DNA of 64,000 nucleotides, taken from the NCBI GenBank assembly GCA_013215285.1, contig JABSRD010000006.1:124001-188000 (forward strand), written 5' to 3'. Position numbers and translations under genes: made by a program. The DNA comes from Candidatus Nitrosopumilus sp. (GTDB lineage: Archaea; Thermoproteota; Nitrososphaeria; Nitrososphaerales; Nitrosopumilaceae). Below, piece after piece: positions 33,594-41,705 of the stretch (position 1 is the stretch's first letter; every line of letters begins with the position of its first letter). The notes beneath the pieces are model-generated. The model ran no database searches. It was not told the DNA's origin and worked only from the letters and a program-made list of their open reading frames with translations.

Positions 33594-34408
33594 TTTTTTG
33601 TCTTTATACTTCTAATCAATTCTAAAATAAAATCTACATCTTCTGCATTTGGATTAATTTCTAAATATTTATTCAAATATTTTAATGCACTTTCAGAATT
33701 ATGTAATCTTTCTTCTAAAATTCCTTTATCTCTTATATCTTCAGGAGATTCTGGTTCAATAGATAAAACCATGTTAACACATCGAAGTGCTTTGTCATAA
33801 ACAAATGATTGCACATAGGAATTTTTCAAATTACGAGCTAATCTCACAAGAATTTGTTCATCTTCTATTTCATCTAGAAAATCTGGTTTAAACTTTAATT
33901 GTTCATCAAAATTATTATCTAGAATATCTTGCAAATCATCTACATCTAATAGCCGTCCATCATAAAATGGATCCAAAATCATTTCTTCATTATATTTTAC
34001 CAGTATATGACTTGGGAATCCAACAATTTTAAGATCTAATCCTATAAACTTTGCAATCTCTACATAAAGAATTGAAATAGTAATTGGCAACCCTGATTTT
34101 TTATCAATCACTTTATTTAGAAAATTATTTTTTGGATCAAAATAATCACTATCATCACCACTAAAACCTAAACTCTCAAAAAGATGTTCATTTAGCATTG
34201 AAATTAGATACGTTGGATTTTTGACATCACTAATTGATTCTTTTAGAGTTTTCCCTATTTCCTCAATTTTTTGAATATATTCATCTACATTTAGATCTGG
34301 ATATTCTAAAATCTGAGCAAATTTTAGACATTTTTCAACTAGATTGAAGTTAGGATTCTTTACACATGAAAACCACTCTGCAACAAATGGATCAAATTTT
34401 TCTTCCAA
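33590..34408 (-). CDS. SirB1-type transglutaminase-like protein with C-terminal tetratricopeptide repeat
   Basis: 272 residues. The SirB1 family core spans about 35-190 with NNFLNKVIDKKSGLPITISIL, a GLPITIS motif, VGFPSHILVK and ILDPFYDGRLL. A C-terminal TPR-like pair (about 200-265: YDKALRCVNMVLSIEPESP, ALKYLNKYLEINPNA) is standard for the family. The family is conserved widely and not characterised; catalytic Cys of transglutaminases is not evident here. Starts 4 nt after the neighbouring gene end. Confidence 0.8.
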   Translation of the reverse strand: MEEKFDPFVAEWFSCVKNPNFNLVEKCLKFAQILEYPDLNVDEYIQKIEEIGKTLKESISDVKNPTYLISMLNEHLFESLGFSGDDSDYFDPKNNFLNKVIDKKSGLPITISILYVEIAKFIGLDLKIVGFPSHILVKYNEEMILDPFYDGRLLDVDDLQDILDNNFDEQLKFKPDFLDEIEDEQILVRLARNLKNSYVQSFVYDKALRCVNMVLSIEPESPEDIRDKGILEERLHNSESALKYLNKYLEINPNAEDVDFILELIRSIKTKN

Positions 34409-34411
34409 TTA

Positions 34412-35608
34412 TCACTGGCTCAATTTTTTGAGATATAATTGAGGATCCTTCAATTCTCTGGTATTTGGGGGAATTTCAATCATTTTTTTGAAGGTGTCTT
34501 TGCCTAATTTTTCATACACTATTTTGGCAAAGTCCTTTCCCATACTCTTTCTGACCTGATATGATGAGAAATCTGTCCCCATAAACGTAGTAAGATAATT
34601 TTGGAAATCTTGATCATCTTTTAAGATATTCTCAATTGCAAATCCTGCCATTCCCTCCATTGCAGTAAATGCTGCATGGTGTTGCTGAATTGGAACAAGC
34701 CATCTCTTGTAAATATCTAAAAGTTGTGGAATTAACTCTCCTATCTTTGGATCTATTTCTACATGTGTAAATGTCATAACATCTGGTCCAATCTGTTCAA
34801 TTAAGAAATGATCTGGATTCAAAAAGAAAAATAGATTTGCTTTTTTTGCAAATGGAAAATCATCTGGTACTGCTTGTAATTGACAATATTCTGAAAGCTT
34901 GTTGATAGTTTCAGAATCCAGAGATAAAATTATCCTTGCTAATTCTTCATTGATTCGATTAACTTCTATGGCAGCATTTTTATTAATTTGTTGTAAATTC
35001 TCTTGTACAGAATGAATCAATTCCTCTAACACTGTCATTTTTACTGCACCAAGATATCCCGAGTTTACATTTTCAAATCTTGACTCATATGGTTCACCTT
35101 GTTTGTGGAGAATTATTTGTGGATATCTTGACAAAATGAATTTGTTCAAATAAATTATATCATCAAGATAATCCCCATACGTTGTTGTAATTTTAGAAAT
35201 ATACTGTATGGCATATGTTGAATATACTAAATATTTTGCAGTGTCCTTTTTCATTAGCTCTGCAATTTTATTTCTATTTTCTTTTGCGACTGCGGTAAAT
35301 AATTCAGTAACAAATTCCTTTGCATCTTTGTCTGCAAATACCTTTTTACCTTTTAATTTCTTTAATTCTTCTAATTCTGGAAACTCTAATTGAATATTAT
35401 CTGAAACTTTAATGCCCAAAAATTCTTCTACCTTGTTTTTTAATATTGGTAAAACTTCTTTTGCAATATCTTCTAGTTTTTTGAATTGAACTTTTTCTGC
35501 AATATCATCATTGGCTTTTACTGCTAATTCTGCAATCTCTCTTTCCTCATCAATTTCAACTGATAATTGTCCAAATAGTGCTTCAGTAAACTCTACAAAT
35601 TCTCCCAT
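34412..35608 (-). CDS. Conserved helical hypothetical protein
   Basis: 398 residues, mostly alpha-helical, no membrane segment or signal peptide. Acidic N-terminus (SVEIDEEREIAELAVKANDD), a long middle helix set, then EELIHSVQENLQQ, reminiscent of but not matching HExxH zinc motifs, so I do not call it a protease. Nothing recognised with certainty. Upstream gene in a pair with the SirB1-like gene, 3 bp apart, so a shared transcript is probable. Confidence 0.6.
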   Translation of the reverse strand: MGEFVEFTEALFGQLSVEIDEEREIAELAVKANDDIAEKVQFKKLEDIAKEVLPILKNKVEEFLGIKVSDNIQLEFPELEELKKLKGKKVFADKDAKEFVTELFTAVAKENRNKIAELMKKDTAKYLVYSTYAIQYISKITTTYGDYLDDIIYLNKFILSRYPQIILHKQGEPYESRFENVNSGYLGAVKMTVLEELIHSVQENLQQINKNAAIEVNRINEELARIILSLDSETINKLSEYCQLQAVPDDFPFAKKANLFFFLNPDHFLIEQIGPDVMTFTHVEIDPKIGELIPQLLDIYKRWLVPIQQHHAAFTAMEGMAGFAIENILKDDQDFQNYLTTFMGTDFSSYQVRKSMGKDFAKIVYEKLGKDTFKKMIEIPPNTRELKDPQLYLKKLSQ

Positions 35609-35766
35609 TTTGCATCAAATCATGAAATACTACATTTAACATTATCTTGATATTTTGTATTCGAGAACTAGAATATTTTTAATGATATTACCTCATGTTT
35701 GTATATCTAAAATTTTTTTACAAAATTGGATCTAGTTTTTTTTAATTAATCAAGTAATTATCAAAA

Positions 35767-36018
35767 TTACTTTTTGATATCTTCGTCTTTTTTTGTTTCT
35801 GAAACTGCACATGTTTGATTACAACTTCCACATCCATTTTTTCTTGTTCCAAACCAAACTAAACCTAATGACATTAGAAGATAAAGTAACATGATATTTG
35901 GAAATCCTAATAATGAATCACCTTCTGCAATATCTCCATATATTACAATTACAAACATGATGATAGCTGCAATACCTGAAATTTTGTTTATTTTATCTTT
36001 ATTTCCCATGTTGTACAT
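35767..36018 (-). CDS. Small membrane protein with Cys motif
   Basis: 83 residues: two membrane helices (ISGIAAIIMFVIVIYGDI and LGFPNIMLLYLLMSLGLVWF), then RKNGCGSCNQTCAVSE, a Cys-rich cytoplasmic or extracytoplasmic knob (CGSC plus C) and a charged tail. Could bind metal. No family named. Confidence 0.55.
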   Translation of the reverse strand: MYNMGNKDKINKISGIAAIIMFVIVIYGDIAEGDSLLGFPNIMLLYLLMSLGLVWFGTRKNGCGSCNQTCAVSETKKDEDIKK

Positions 36019-36065
36019 TTACAAATTCTTTGTATTTAATAAAATTACCAAATCAAAGTATACAA

Positions 36066-36224
36066 TCAATTGTTGAATCCACATGAATCACAATTGAATT
36101 TCTTTTTAGCTTTGTGAGCTTTTTCAATATGACGTAATGTTCTTTGAGAATCTGAAAATTACATATTACACTTTGGGCAAATATTACCTATGATTATCTC
36201 CTTTTTGCGTGAAAACAAACCCAT
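36066..36224 (-). pseudogene. C2H2-like zinc finger gene with an in-frame stop (TAA at codon 22)
   Basis: Reading from the ATG at 36224 gives MGLFSRKKEIIIGNICPKCNM, then TAA (36159-36161), then the same frame continues FSDSQRTLRHIEKAHKAKKK and CDSCGFNN to TGA. The part after the stop completes the zinc site (CPKC, HIEKAH) and a second CDSCG pair, so the stop splits one protein-like sequence. A single base change from GAA would explain it. Total 53 codons; related small zinc proteins are common in this lineage. Confidence 0.6.
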
Positions 36225-36333
36225 ACTTTTTGTAAATATTGTACAGTTAAAACTATTTTTCCAATTAAACCATAAATTATCGCTAAAACTTCATTTAATT
36301 TTATTTAAATGGGGATGACTCAATTTGTATTTG

Positions 36334-36894
36334 ATGCCTCTTACAAAACCCGTAGTTGAAATTGTCAATGTTGTAGCATCAGCTACAATAGACCAAAAAT
36401 TAGATCTAACCAAGATTCAAAAAAAATTTCCTTTGGTAGAATATAATCCTGAACTATTTCCTGGTGCAGTGTTTCGTCTCAAAAGTCCTAAAACCTCCAC
36501 ATTGCTTTTCAGTACTGGTAAGATGGTATGTACTGGTTCAAAATCAGAAGCACTCGCAGTAAAGGCAGTAGATTTGGTAGTTGCTGAATTAAGAAAAGGT
36601 GGAATTAAAATTAAAAAAAATGCAGTCACAACAGTTCAAAATATCGTATCATCAATTAATCTAGGTGGAAGAGTTCATCTTGAAAAAGCTGCACGAACAT
36701 TACCTCGAAGTATGTATGAACCAGAACAGTTCCCGGGAGTAATTCACAGAATGCTTGATCCAAAAGTTGTGATTCTAATTTTTGCATCAGGTAAATTGGT
36801 ATGTACTGGAGGTAAAACTGAGAAAGATGTGTATCGTTCAGTGCATAATTTACATAGTTTACTTGAAGAAAAAGACTTGATGTTGTACGATTAA
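36334..36894 (+). CDS. tbp: TATA-box binding protein, copy 1
   Basis: 186 residues from the ATG at 36334. Two imperfect repeats of the saddle fold: VVEIVNVVASATIDQKLDL and VENIV-like TVQNIVSSINLGGRVHLEKA, with FPGAVFRLKSPKTSTLLF and FPGVIHRMLDPKVVILIF, each followed by SGKLVCTG-type strand. It is a full archaeal TBP. A second copy lies at 44149; the two are about 85-90% identical by eye. A TATA-like element lies about 30 bp upstream. Confidence 0.95.
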   Translation: MPLTKPVVEIVNVVASATIDQKLDLTKIQKKFPLVEYNPELFPGAVFRLKSPKTSTLLFSTGKMVCTGSKSEALAVKAVDLVVAELRKGGIKIKKNAVTTVQNIVSSINLGGRVHLEKAARTLPRSMYEPEQFPGVIHRMLDPKVVILIFASGKLVCTGGKTEKDVYRSVHNLHSLLEEKDLMLYD

Positions 36895-36897
36895 ATT

Positions 36898-37359
36898 TTA
36901 AGAATAATATTCCTTAACCCCTTTATCAGTAGGGTGTAATTCTGTTTTGACACCTGTTAATCCTTGTTTCTTGAGTACTTTTAGCATACCGTCTTTTTCT
37001 AAATCTTCTAGTATCGAATCAAGTTCTTTGATGTCTATTCTTGTATTTTTTTGAATATTTTCAAATGTAAATGATCTTCTGTTTATTTCTCCTAAAACAC
37101 GCATTTTGTTTGTTTTAGGTTCGGAAAATTCTTCACGAGGTTTGTTTGGGAATTCATCAAAACTTGGTCGGAATTGTTTTTCTTGAACTGTTTGAAATGG
37201 ATTATTTTCCTCAGTTGTCTGAGATGGATTACTCTCTTGAACTCTTTGAAATGGTGAATCACCTTTTCTAATTTTAGCTATTACTCTTGGAAGAATTCTA
37301 GCTAATGGGACTGCCAAAAAAATAATCAAATAAACCCATGAAAAATCTCCCATTGCCAT
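36898..37359 (-). CDS. Membrane-anchored winged-helix protein
   Basis: 153 residues. One N-terminal helix (SWVYLIIFLAVPLARILPRV) anchors a linker rich in Glu/Pro/Asn (about 35-85) and a winged helix (MRVLGEINRRSFTFENIQKN, ELDSILEDLEKDGMLKVLKK) at the C-terminus. A DNA-binding domain tethered at the membrane is unusual and recalls one-component signal transducers. Ends 4 bp after tbp1 in convergent orientation. Confidence 0.6.
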   Translation of the reverse strand: MAMGDFSWVYLIIFLAVPLARILPRVIAKIRKGDSPFQRVQESNPSQTTEENNPFQTVQEKQFRPSFDEFPNKPREEFSEPKTNKMRVLGEINRRSFTFENIQKNTRIDIKELDSILEDLEKDGMLKVLKKQGLTGVKTELHPTDKGVKEYYS

Positions 37360-37463
37360 AAATTTATGATGTTTATAGCCAGATAAATTTGTTAAGTTAT
37401 TCCCGCCAATACCTATGCGTGATTTCTATTGGTATAATAGAGGGAATTGTATACGAATCGTAA

Positions 37464-38324
37464 TTGTCAAAGTATCAAAATCCCGGTGTAAATGTGAATC
37501 CATCAGCTGTTAAACTAGTATTAATTGGAGTTATTCTTCTTATTGTAATTGGTGTAGTTGCATCATCTGCTGTACAAATTGTAGATGCTGGAAATAGAGG
37601 TGTTCTATTAAATTGGAACGCAGTTAATTTAGACAATGCACCATTAGGTGAGGGATTACACTTTGTAATGCCATTTGCAGACTCTGTTGTACAATTAGAA
37701 GTTAGAACATTGAAATTTATTAAAGCAACATCTGCAGCATCTGCAGACCTTCAAACAGTATCAACTGAAATTACAGTTAACTATAATCCTCAACCTGAAA
37801 GAGTTCACTATTTGTATAAGGAAATAGGATTGGATTATGAAAATAGAGTAATTTCACCAACTGTAGAAGAAGTTGTAAAACAAGTTACTGCAAACTATAA
37901 TGCAGAAGAATTAATCACAAAAAGACCTCAAGTAAAGGCAGACATCACAGAACAGATTAGCTCACGTTTGAGTGATTTTAATATTGAGACTCAAATCGTA
38001 TCAATTACTGACTTTCAGTTTTCAGCATTATTTGCCCAAGCCATTGAATCTAAAGTAGAGGCAGAGCAAAAGGCATTCAAAGCAGAAAATGATCTTAAAA
38101 GAATTGAAGTAGAGGCAAGACAGCATGCAGCACAGGCAGAAGGTCTTGCTGCAGCAAACATTGCTGAAGCAAACGGTGAAGCAGCAGCAATTAAAATTAT
38201 CAATGAAGCACTTGCAAGTAATCCAAATTATTTAGAGTGGCTACAAACCCAACAATGGGATGGAAAACTACCTCTAGTAATCGGTAGTGGCGGAACTCCA
38301 TTCATTCAAATTCCAATAGACTAA
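37464..38324 (+). CDS. SPFH/prohibitin-family membrane protein
   Basis: 286 residues from a TTG start: N-terminal membrane helix (VKLVLIGVILLIVIGVVASS), the PHB/SPFH domain (VDAGNRGVLLNWNAVNLD, LRTLKFIKATSAASADLQ as VRTLKFIKA, ITVNYNPQPERVHYLYK), and an Ala/Glu-rich coiled coil (VEAEQKAFKAENDLKRIEVE). Prohibitins form ring-like membrane scaffolds; the type is well conserved from archaea to mitochondria. Confidence 0.9.
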   Translation: MSKYQNPGVNVNPSAVKLVLIGVILLIVIGVVASSAVQIVDAGNRGVLLNWNAVNLDNAPLGEGLHFVMPFADSVVQLEVRTLKFIKATSAASADLQTVSTEITVNYNPQPERVHYLYKEIGLDYENRVISPTVEEVVKQVTANYNAEELITKRPQVKADITEQISSRLSDFNIETQIVSITDFQFSALFAQAIESKVEAEQKAFKAENDLKRIEVEARQHAAQAEGLAAANIAEANGEAAAIKIINEALASNPNYLEWLQTQQWDGKLPLVIGSGGTPFIQIPID

Positions 38325-38345
38325 GTTTTTTTTAGAATTTTTAAT

Positions 38346-38645
38346 TTATTTTTCAGTCTTTGATTTATCTCTAATTGCATCATACATTACAAGAAATTGA
38401 TCAGGTTCGTGTTGTCTGTAGTTTTTTTCCATTTTTTGGATTTCTTTAGATGATATTTGCTCTCCTTTGTTACTGTAATACTCTTCAATAATTTGTGCTG
38501 GAGTTTTTTTGATATTATATTTCCGAAGTGTTTGATTGACAGATCTTTTGCACAATAAATCATACATGACTAATCTATACACAAGATATCCTGACAAACC
38601 CACAATTATGACAATAAAGATGGGAATTATGAAAACACTTACCAT
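38346..38645 (-). CDS. Small single-pass membrane protein
   Basis: 99 residues: one N-terminal helix (VFIIPIFIVIIVGLSGYLVY) and a basic, helical cytoplasmic domain (SVNQTLRKYNIKKTPAQIIE, YRQHEPDQFLVMYD). No family recognised. Converges with the SPFH gene, 21 bp apart. Confidence 0.55.
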   Translation of the reverse strand: MVSVFIIPIFIVIIVGLSGYLVYRLVMYDLLCKRSVNQTLRKYNIKKTPAQIIEEYYSNKGEQISSKEIQKMEKNYRQHEPDQFLVMYDAIRDKSKTEK

Positions 38646-38781
38646 GATAAATTAATAGTTGTTTCAGTATTTCATTGTTATTCTTTTCCACTAATTTAAT
38701 CAATAATTGACATGTTCTGCGTATTCTAAGCTGATAAAACTTTTAATTTATTATTTAATTAGAAACATAGGTAAAATCAAA

Positions 38782-39318
38782 ATGAGTGCAACAAATCAAC
38801 TTCGTGCAGACCATGATCAGGTTAAACGTCTACAAAAAATAGTTGCAAAATGTGCTGAGGAATTATACAAAGGTACAGACATACCATTTTCAGACATTGA
38901 AAAAATTACAATTGTAATATCTGAATTTGTAGATGCAATTCACCATTCAAGAGAGGAAAATTCATACTTTCCATGTGTAGCAAGCTATGACTCACTAAAA
39001 GAAGAAATCCGTAAATTCATGATAGAGCATGAATTTGGAAGAAACATTGCAAGGCAAATTTCAAATAATTTACGTAGATGGAAAAAAGGTGAGGATGCAC
39101 GAGAACCAGTAGCACGGTATTTGCGAACATATTCGATATATCTGTATGATCATCTAAACAAGGAAAACAAATTTTTTGATGAGGCAGAAGCACATGTGTT
39201 AGCAAAAGAAGAAGAAATAGAAATGTATGAACAATATAGATCAGTTATTGCTATAACAAAAAAAGTAGAAGATATGATAATTGAAATTGATTTGTTAGAA
39301 TCAAAACCTTGGTTTTAG
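38782..39318 (+). CDS. Hemerythrin-like (HHE) protein
   Basis: 178 residues from the ATG at 38782; the open frame upstream is non-coding in character. A four-helix HHE layout: LRADHDQVKRLQKIV, FVDAIHHSREENSYFP (H-HxxxE), IEHEFGRNIARQISN, YLYDHLNKENKFFDEAE (HxxxE). Five His/Glu metal ligands for a di-iron site are in place. Members sense or handle O2, NO or iron; in nitrifiers a role in NO handling is often suggested, but this is inference. Confidence 0.82.
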   Translation: MSATNQLRADHDQVKRLQKIVAKCAEELYKGTDIPFSDIEKITIVISEFVDAIHHSREENSYFPCVASYDSLKEEIRKFMIEHEFGRNIARQISNNLRRWKKGEDAREPVARYLRTYSIYLYDHLNKENKFFDEAEAHVLAKEEEIEMYEQYRSVIAITKKVEDMIIEIDLLESKPWF

Positions 39319-39342
39319 TATACTCGATTTATTATTGAAATA

Positions 39343-40059
39343 TTAACCATACATTGCATTTTTGAGATGCTTTGAATCTTTTTGAGTTTTTTTGATCAGC
39401 TTTTCAACTTTGGCAGTTTCATTAGTAATTATTTTTAGATTACATGGAAGTTTTGGAATTAACCTACCTATTGTTAAACATAATTTTGCACCATGTGCCA
39501 AGTCTGTACTCTTGACACTTTTTTCAGTAAATAACAAAACTATGACATCTTGATTAGAAAATCTCCCTTGAACTAGTAACATTCCTGGAATTCCACGCAT
39601 AGTTGCATTCAAAGTAATATCAATCCCAATTTTTTTTATCATATCTCTTGCACTATCTGTACTGGCTATTGCACCAATTCCATTTGGAATTTTTATTCCA
39701 GTAACTTTCATACTACTGATAATTTGTTTACACTGATGTTTTTTTGCATATTGTAAAATTGCTGCAGCAATTTCTTTTGAAATTGATTCAGATAACTGAA
39801 AATGAGATAGAAATACTGCAACTTTGAGTTTTTCATTAACAAATATACTAACTGGATAATTCGGTACTCCATCTTTAATGATACTCACTGGGGAAAAAAC
39901 ATCTGAATCCATAAAACCTGCAAATTCAAAGTTTGAGGTTCTGACCAATGATTCAGCAGCTATACTACCAGCATATCCCTCATATGGGAATCCATCTATT
40001 ATGTAACCATCTTTTAGATCAAAATCTTTAATTTCTGTAATTGTAATGTTTGAACCCAT
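39343..40059 (-). CDS. PAC2-family proteasome assembly chaperone-like protein
   Basis: 238 residues: DGYIIDGFPYEGYAGSIAA start, LRVAVFLSHFQL-type (LKVAVFLSHFQL), a GIGAIASTDSARDMIK segment and MRGIPGMLLVQGRF. Archaeal PbaA/PbaB-like ATP-grasp-independent chaperones assist 20S proteasome assembly; psmA lies at 54.2-54.9 kb. Assigned from the PAC2 pattern; which paralogue it is cannot be decided. Confidence 0.8.
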   Translation of the reverse strand: MGSNITITEIKDFDLKDGYIIDGFPYEGYAGSIAAESLVRTSNFEFAGFMDSDVFSPVSIIKDGVPNYPVSIFVNEKLKVAVFLSHFQLSESISKEIAAAILQYAKKHQCKQIISSMKVTGIKIPNGIGAIASTDSARDMIKKIGIDITLNATMRGIPGMLLVQGRFSNQDVIVLLFTEKSVKSTDLAHGAKLCLTIGRLIPKLPCNLKIITNETAKVEKLIKKTQKDSKHLKNAMYG

Positions 40060-40305
40060 TAATCATTATGATGCATCAATCTCTAAAATTGTTTTGAAAA
40101 CATGGTTCTTTTATGTAATGTGGATGAATTTTTCAAAAATTGCCTAGTTATGCATAGTTTAGAGGTGTATGTGGATTCAGTTAGATGTCATCTCTTTTCT
40201 CACACCTATCTACATCTCATTTTATCCTCCAGACAGGTTCAAGCCTCTATAGTTCTACTTCAAAATTAAGATCATTTTTAATTCTTAGTTGGTTTTGAAT
40301 GTATT

Positions 40306-40416
40306 ATGGCTTTTACTAGATGTGTCAAATGTGGAGAACTTAGATTTGATACAAAAATTAACCTTTGTGCAAATTGTGGTCATCGAATTACAAAGGTTGC
40401 AAAGTCATTTGAGTAA
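40306..40416 (+). CDS. Small zinc-ribbon protein (36 residues)
   Basis: MAFTRCVKCGELRFDTKINL then CANCGHRI: two CxxC knuckles 12 residues apart. A competing reading frame over the same DNA (40289-40489) has no protein character. Thaumarchaea carry many such mini zinc ribbons. About 245 bp of apparently empty sequence lies upstream, with TATA-like elements only. Confidence 0.55.
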   Translation: MAFTRCVKCGELRFDTKINLCANCGHRITKVAKSFE

Positions 40417-40515
40417 AATTAGAAAAGTTATCCCTGAACGGGTTGATGATTGTTGTTCTACAGAATGCTCAATTCAACTAGAGCATTAAAGTAATGGTAT
40501 AATTAAAAAAATCAC

Positions 40516-40887
40516 GTGGAAAATAAAATTTTTGATTATCCACAAATTTGTGATAAAATAAAAAATCTTGATGAAAAAATTCAGTTTGTTAGTGTAATAA
40601 ATGAGAAAGGAAATTTAGTCACAGGAGGTACAAGTGATGATTCTGAATCTGTTCAAAATAAAAGATTCTATGAAGATTTGTATGAAGAAGTTGCAACAAG
40701 AGTCAAATTGCGTAAGGAATTTGATATGGTTTTAGGCAAATTAAAAGGTAGTATCATAATTAGAAATAGAGTCATAACAATGAGTATTCCAATAAAAAAT
40801 GATATCTTGTTTGTGTCTGCAGATACATCAATAAATTATAGTGTACTTTTAGAAAAAATACTCAATGAAATTCTAGTTCAAAATTAG
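40516..40887 (+). CDS. Conserved thaumarchaeal hypothetical protein, roadblock/PAS-like fold
   Basis: 123 residues from a GTG start. N-terminal helix (ICDKIKNLDEKIQFVSVIN), strand with turn (EKGNLVTGGTSDD), a long charged helix (RFYEDLYEEVATRVKLRKEF) and strands (SIIIRNRVITMSIPIKND). I recall a family of this kind (DUF6659-like) in Nitrosopumilales, but I cannot confirm it. The alternating pattern suggests a sensor-like alpha/beta domain. No catalytic residues stand out. Confidence 0.55.
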   Translation: MENKIFDYPQICDKIKNLDEKIQFVSVINEKGNLVTGGTSDDSESVQNKRFYEDLYEEVATRVKLRKEFDMVLGKLKGSIIIRNRVITMSIPIKNDILFVSADTSINYSVLLEKILNEILVQN

Positions 40888-41013
40888 ATGAATATTCAGA
40901 GTTAAATTTTGAAGAGTATCGAACTAAAACAGTTCTATGATTTTATCATACAATTAATTTCAAATATAAACTAAATGAAAATCCTTAATATGCATTGATT
41001 AACTAATACAATT

Positions 41014-41127
41014 ATGAAATATTGCCATGATTGTTTAACTCCGATTAATAGTCATTCAAGAGAAGAATACTGTGCTATCTGTAAAAAGGCCAGAGATCTT
41101 AAAGCAGAATCTATATCTCAGGATTGA
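41014..41127 (+). CDS. Small Cys-rich zinc-knuckle protein (37 residues)
   Basis: MKYCHDCLTPINSHSREEY followed by CAICKKARDLKAES: two CxxC pairs, an internal His. A small zinc protein of the kind repeated in this genome region. ATG start with a TATA-like TTAATATGC about 30 bp upstream. Confidence 0.5.
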   Translation: MKYCHDCLTPINSHSREEYCAICKKARDLKAESISQD

Positions 41128-41187
41128 TTTCTTAGCTAAACTATCAAATGGTGTTTTTACATTGAATGTTTATGGTATTGATAAAAA

Positions 41188-41682
41188 ATGTTGACAACAA
41201 TCTTAGTTGGCTCAAGTGGGTGTGGCAAGTCGACTCATGCCAAAACATTGAATCAGGTAATTTGTTCCACGGACAAATATGTAGAAGAGCAGGCAAATAC
41301 ACTTGGAATCAGTTATGATAACGCATTCAAGATGTCACAATCAACTGATATCTTTAAGAAATTTACAAAGTATTTTTACGAGGATATAGAATACTGTATA
41401 AAAAATAACATTGATTTTGTGATTGACAGAACTAATCTAGGCTCTGAAATAAGGTGCAATCTTATTCTGAAACTCAGAAAAATGGCAAAAAGATATGGAA
41501 AACCAATCATCATCAAAGGAGTCTATTTTGTTATACCTGAGAATGTTATTTGGCAAAGATTGGAACATAGAAAAGTTTTAGAAAACAAATCAATCCCTTC
41601 GACGCTAATCAGAGAACAAATTGAAAAATATGAGCTGCCTACAATCGAGGAAGGGTTTGATCACTTGATCAAAAAACTATGA
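41188..41682 (+). CDS. P-loop kinase of the polynucleotide-kinase-like type
   Basis: 164 residues. Walker A GSSGCGKSTHAK near the start, a DKYV segment, FVIDRTNLGSEIR (the DRTN motif of the Pnk / AAA_33 zinc-free kinase group), and a lid with HRKVLENKSIP and basic residues. Such kinases act on nucleic acid 5' ends, tRNA or small metabolites. Substrate unknown. Separated by 61 bp from the small Cys-rich gene, on the same strand. Confidence 0.75.
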   Translation: MLTTILVGSSGCGKSTHAKTLNQVICSTDKYVEEQANTLGISYDNAFKMSQSTDIFKKFTKYFYEDIEYCIKNNIDFVIDRTNLGSEIRCNLILKLRKMAKRYGKPIIIKGVYFVIPENVIWQRLEHRKVLENKSIPSTLIREQIEKYELPTIEEGFDHLIKKL

Positions 41683-41705
41683 AAGTTACTGCACAATTAA
41701 AACCA

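Noticed and set aside
34412-35608. Zinc metalloprotease call for the 398-residue protein from EELIH
   Set aside because: The HExxH signature is absent and no third ligand is clear.
40289-40489. 66-residue frame overlapping the mini zinc-ribbon gene
   Set aside because: The shifted frame holds the Cys pairs at proper spacing, while this one is Leu-rich and featureless.
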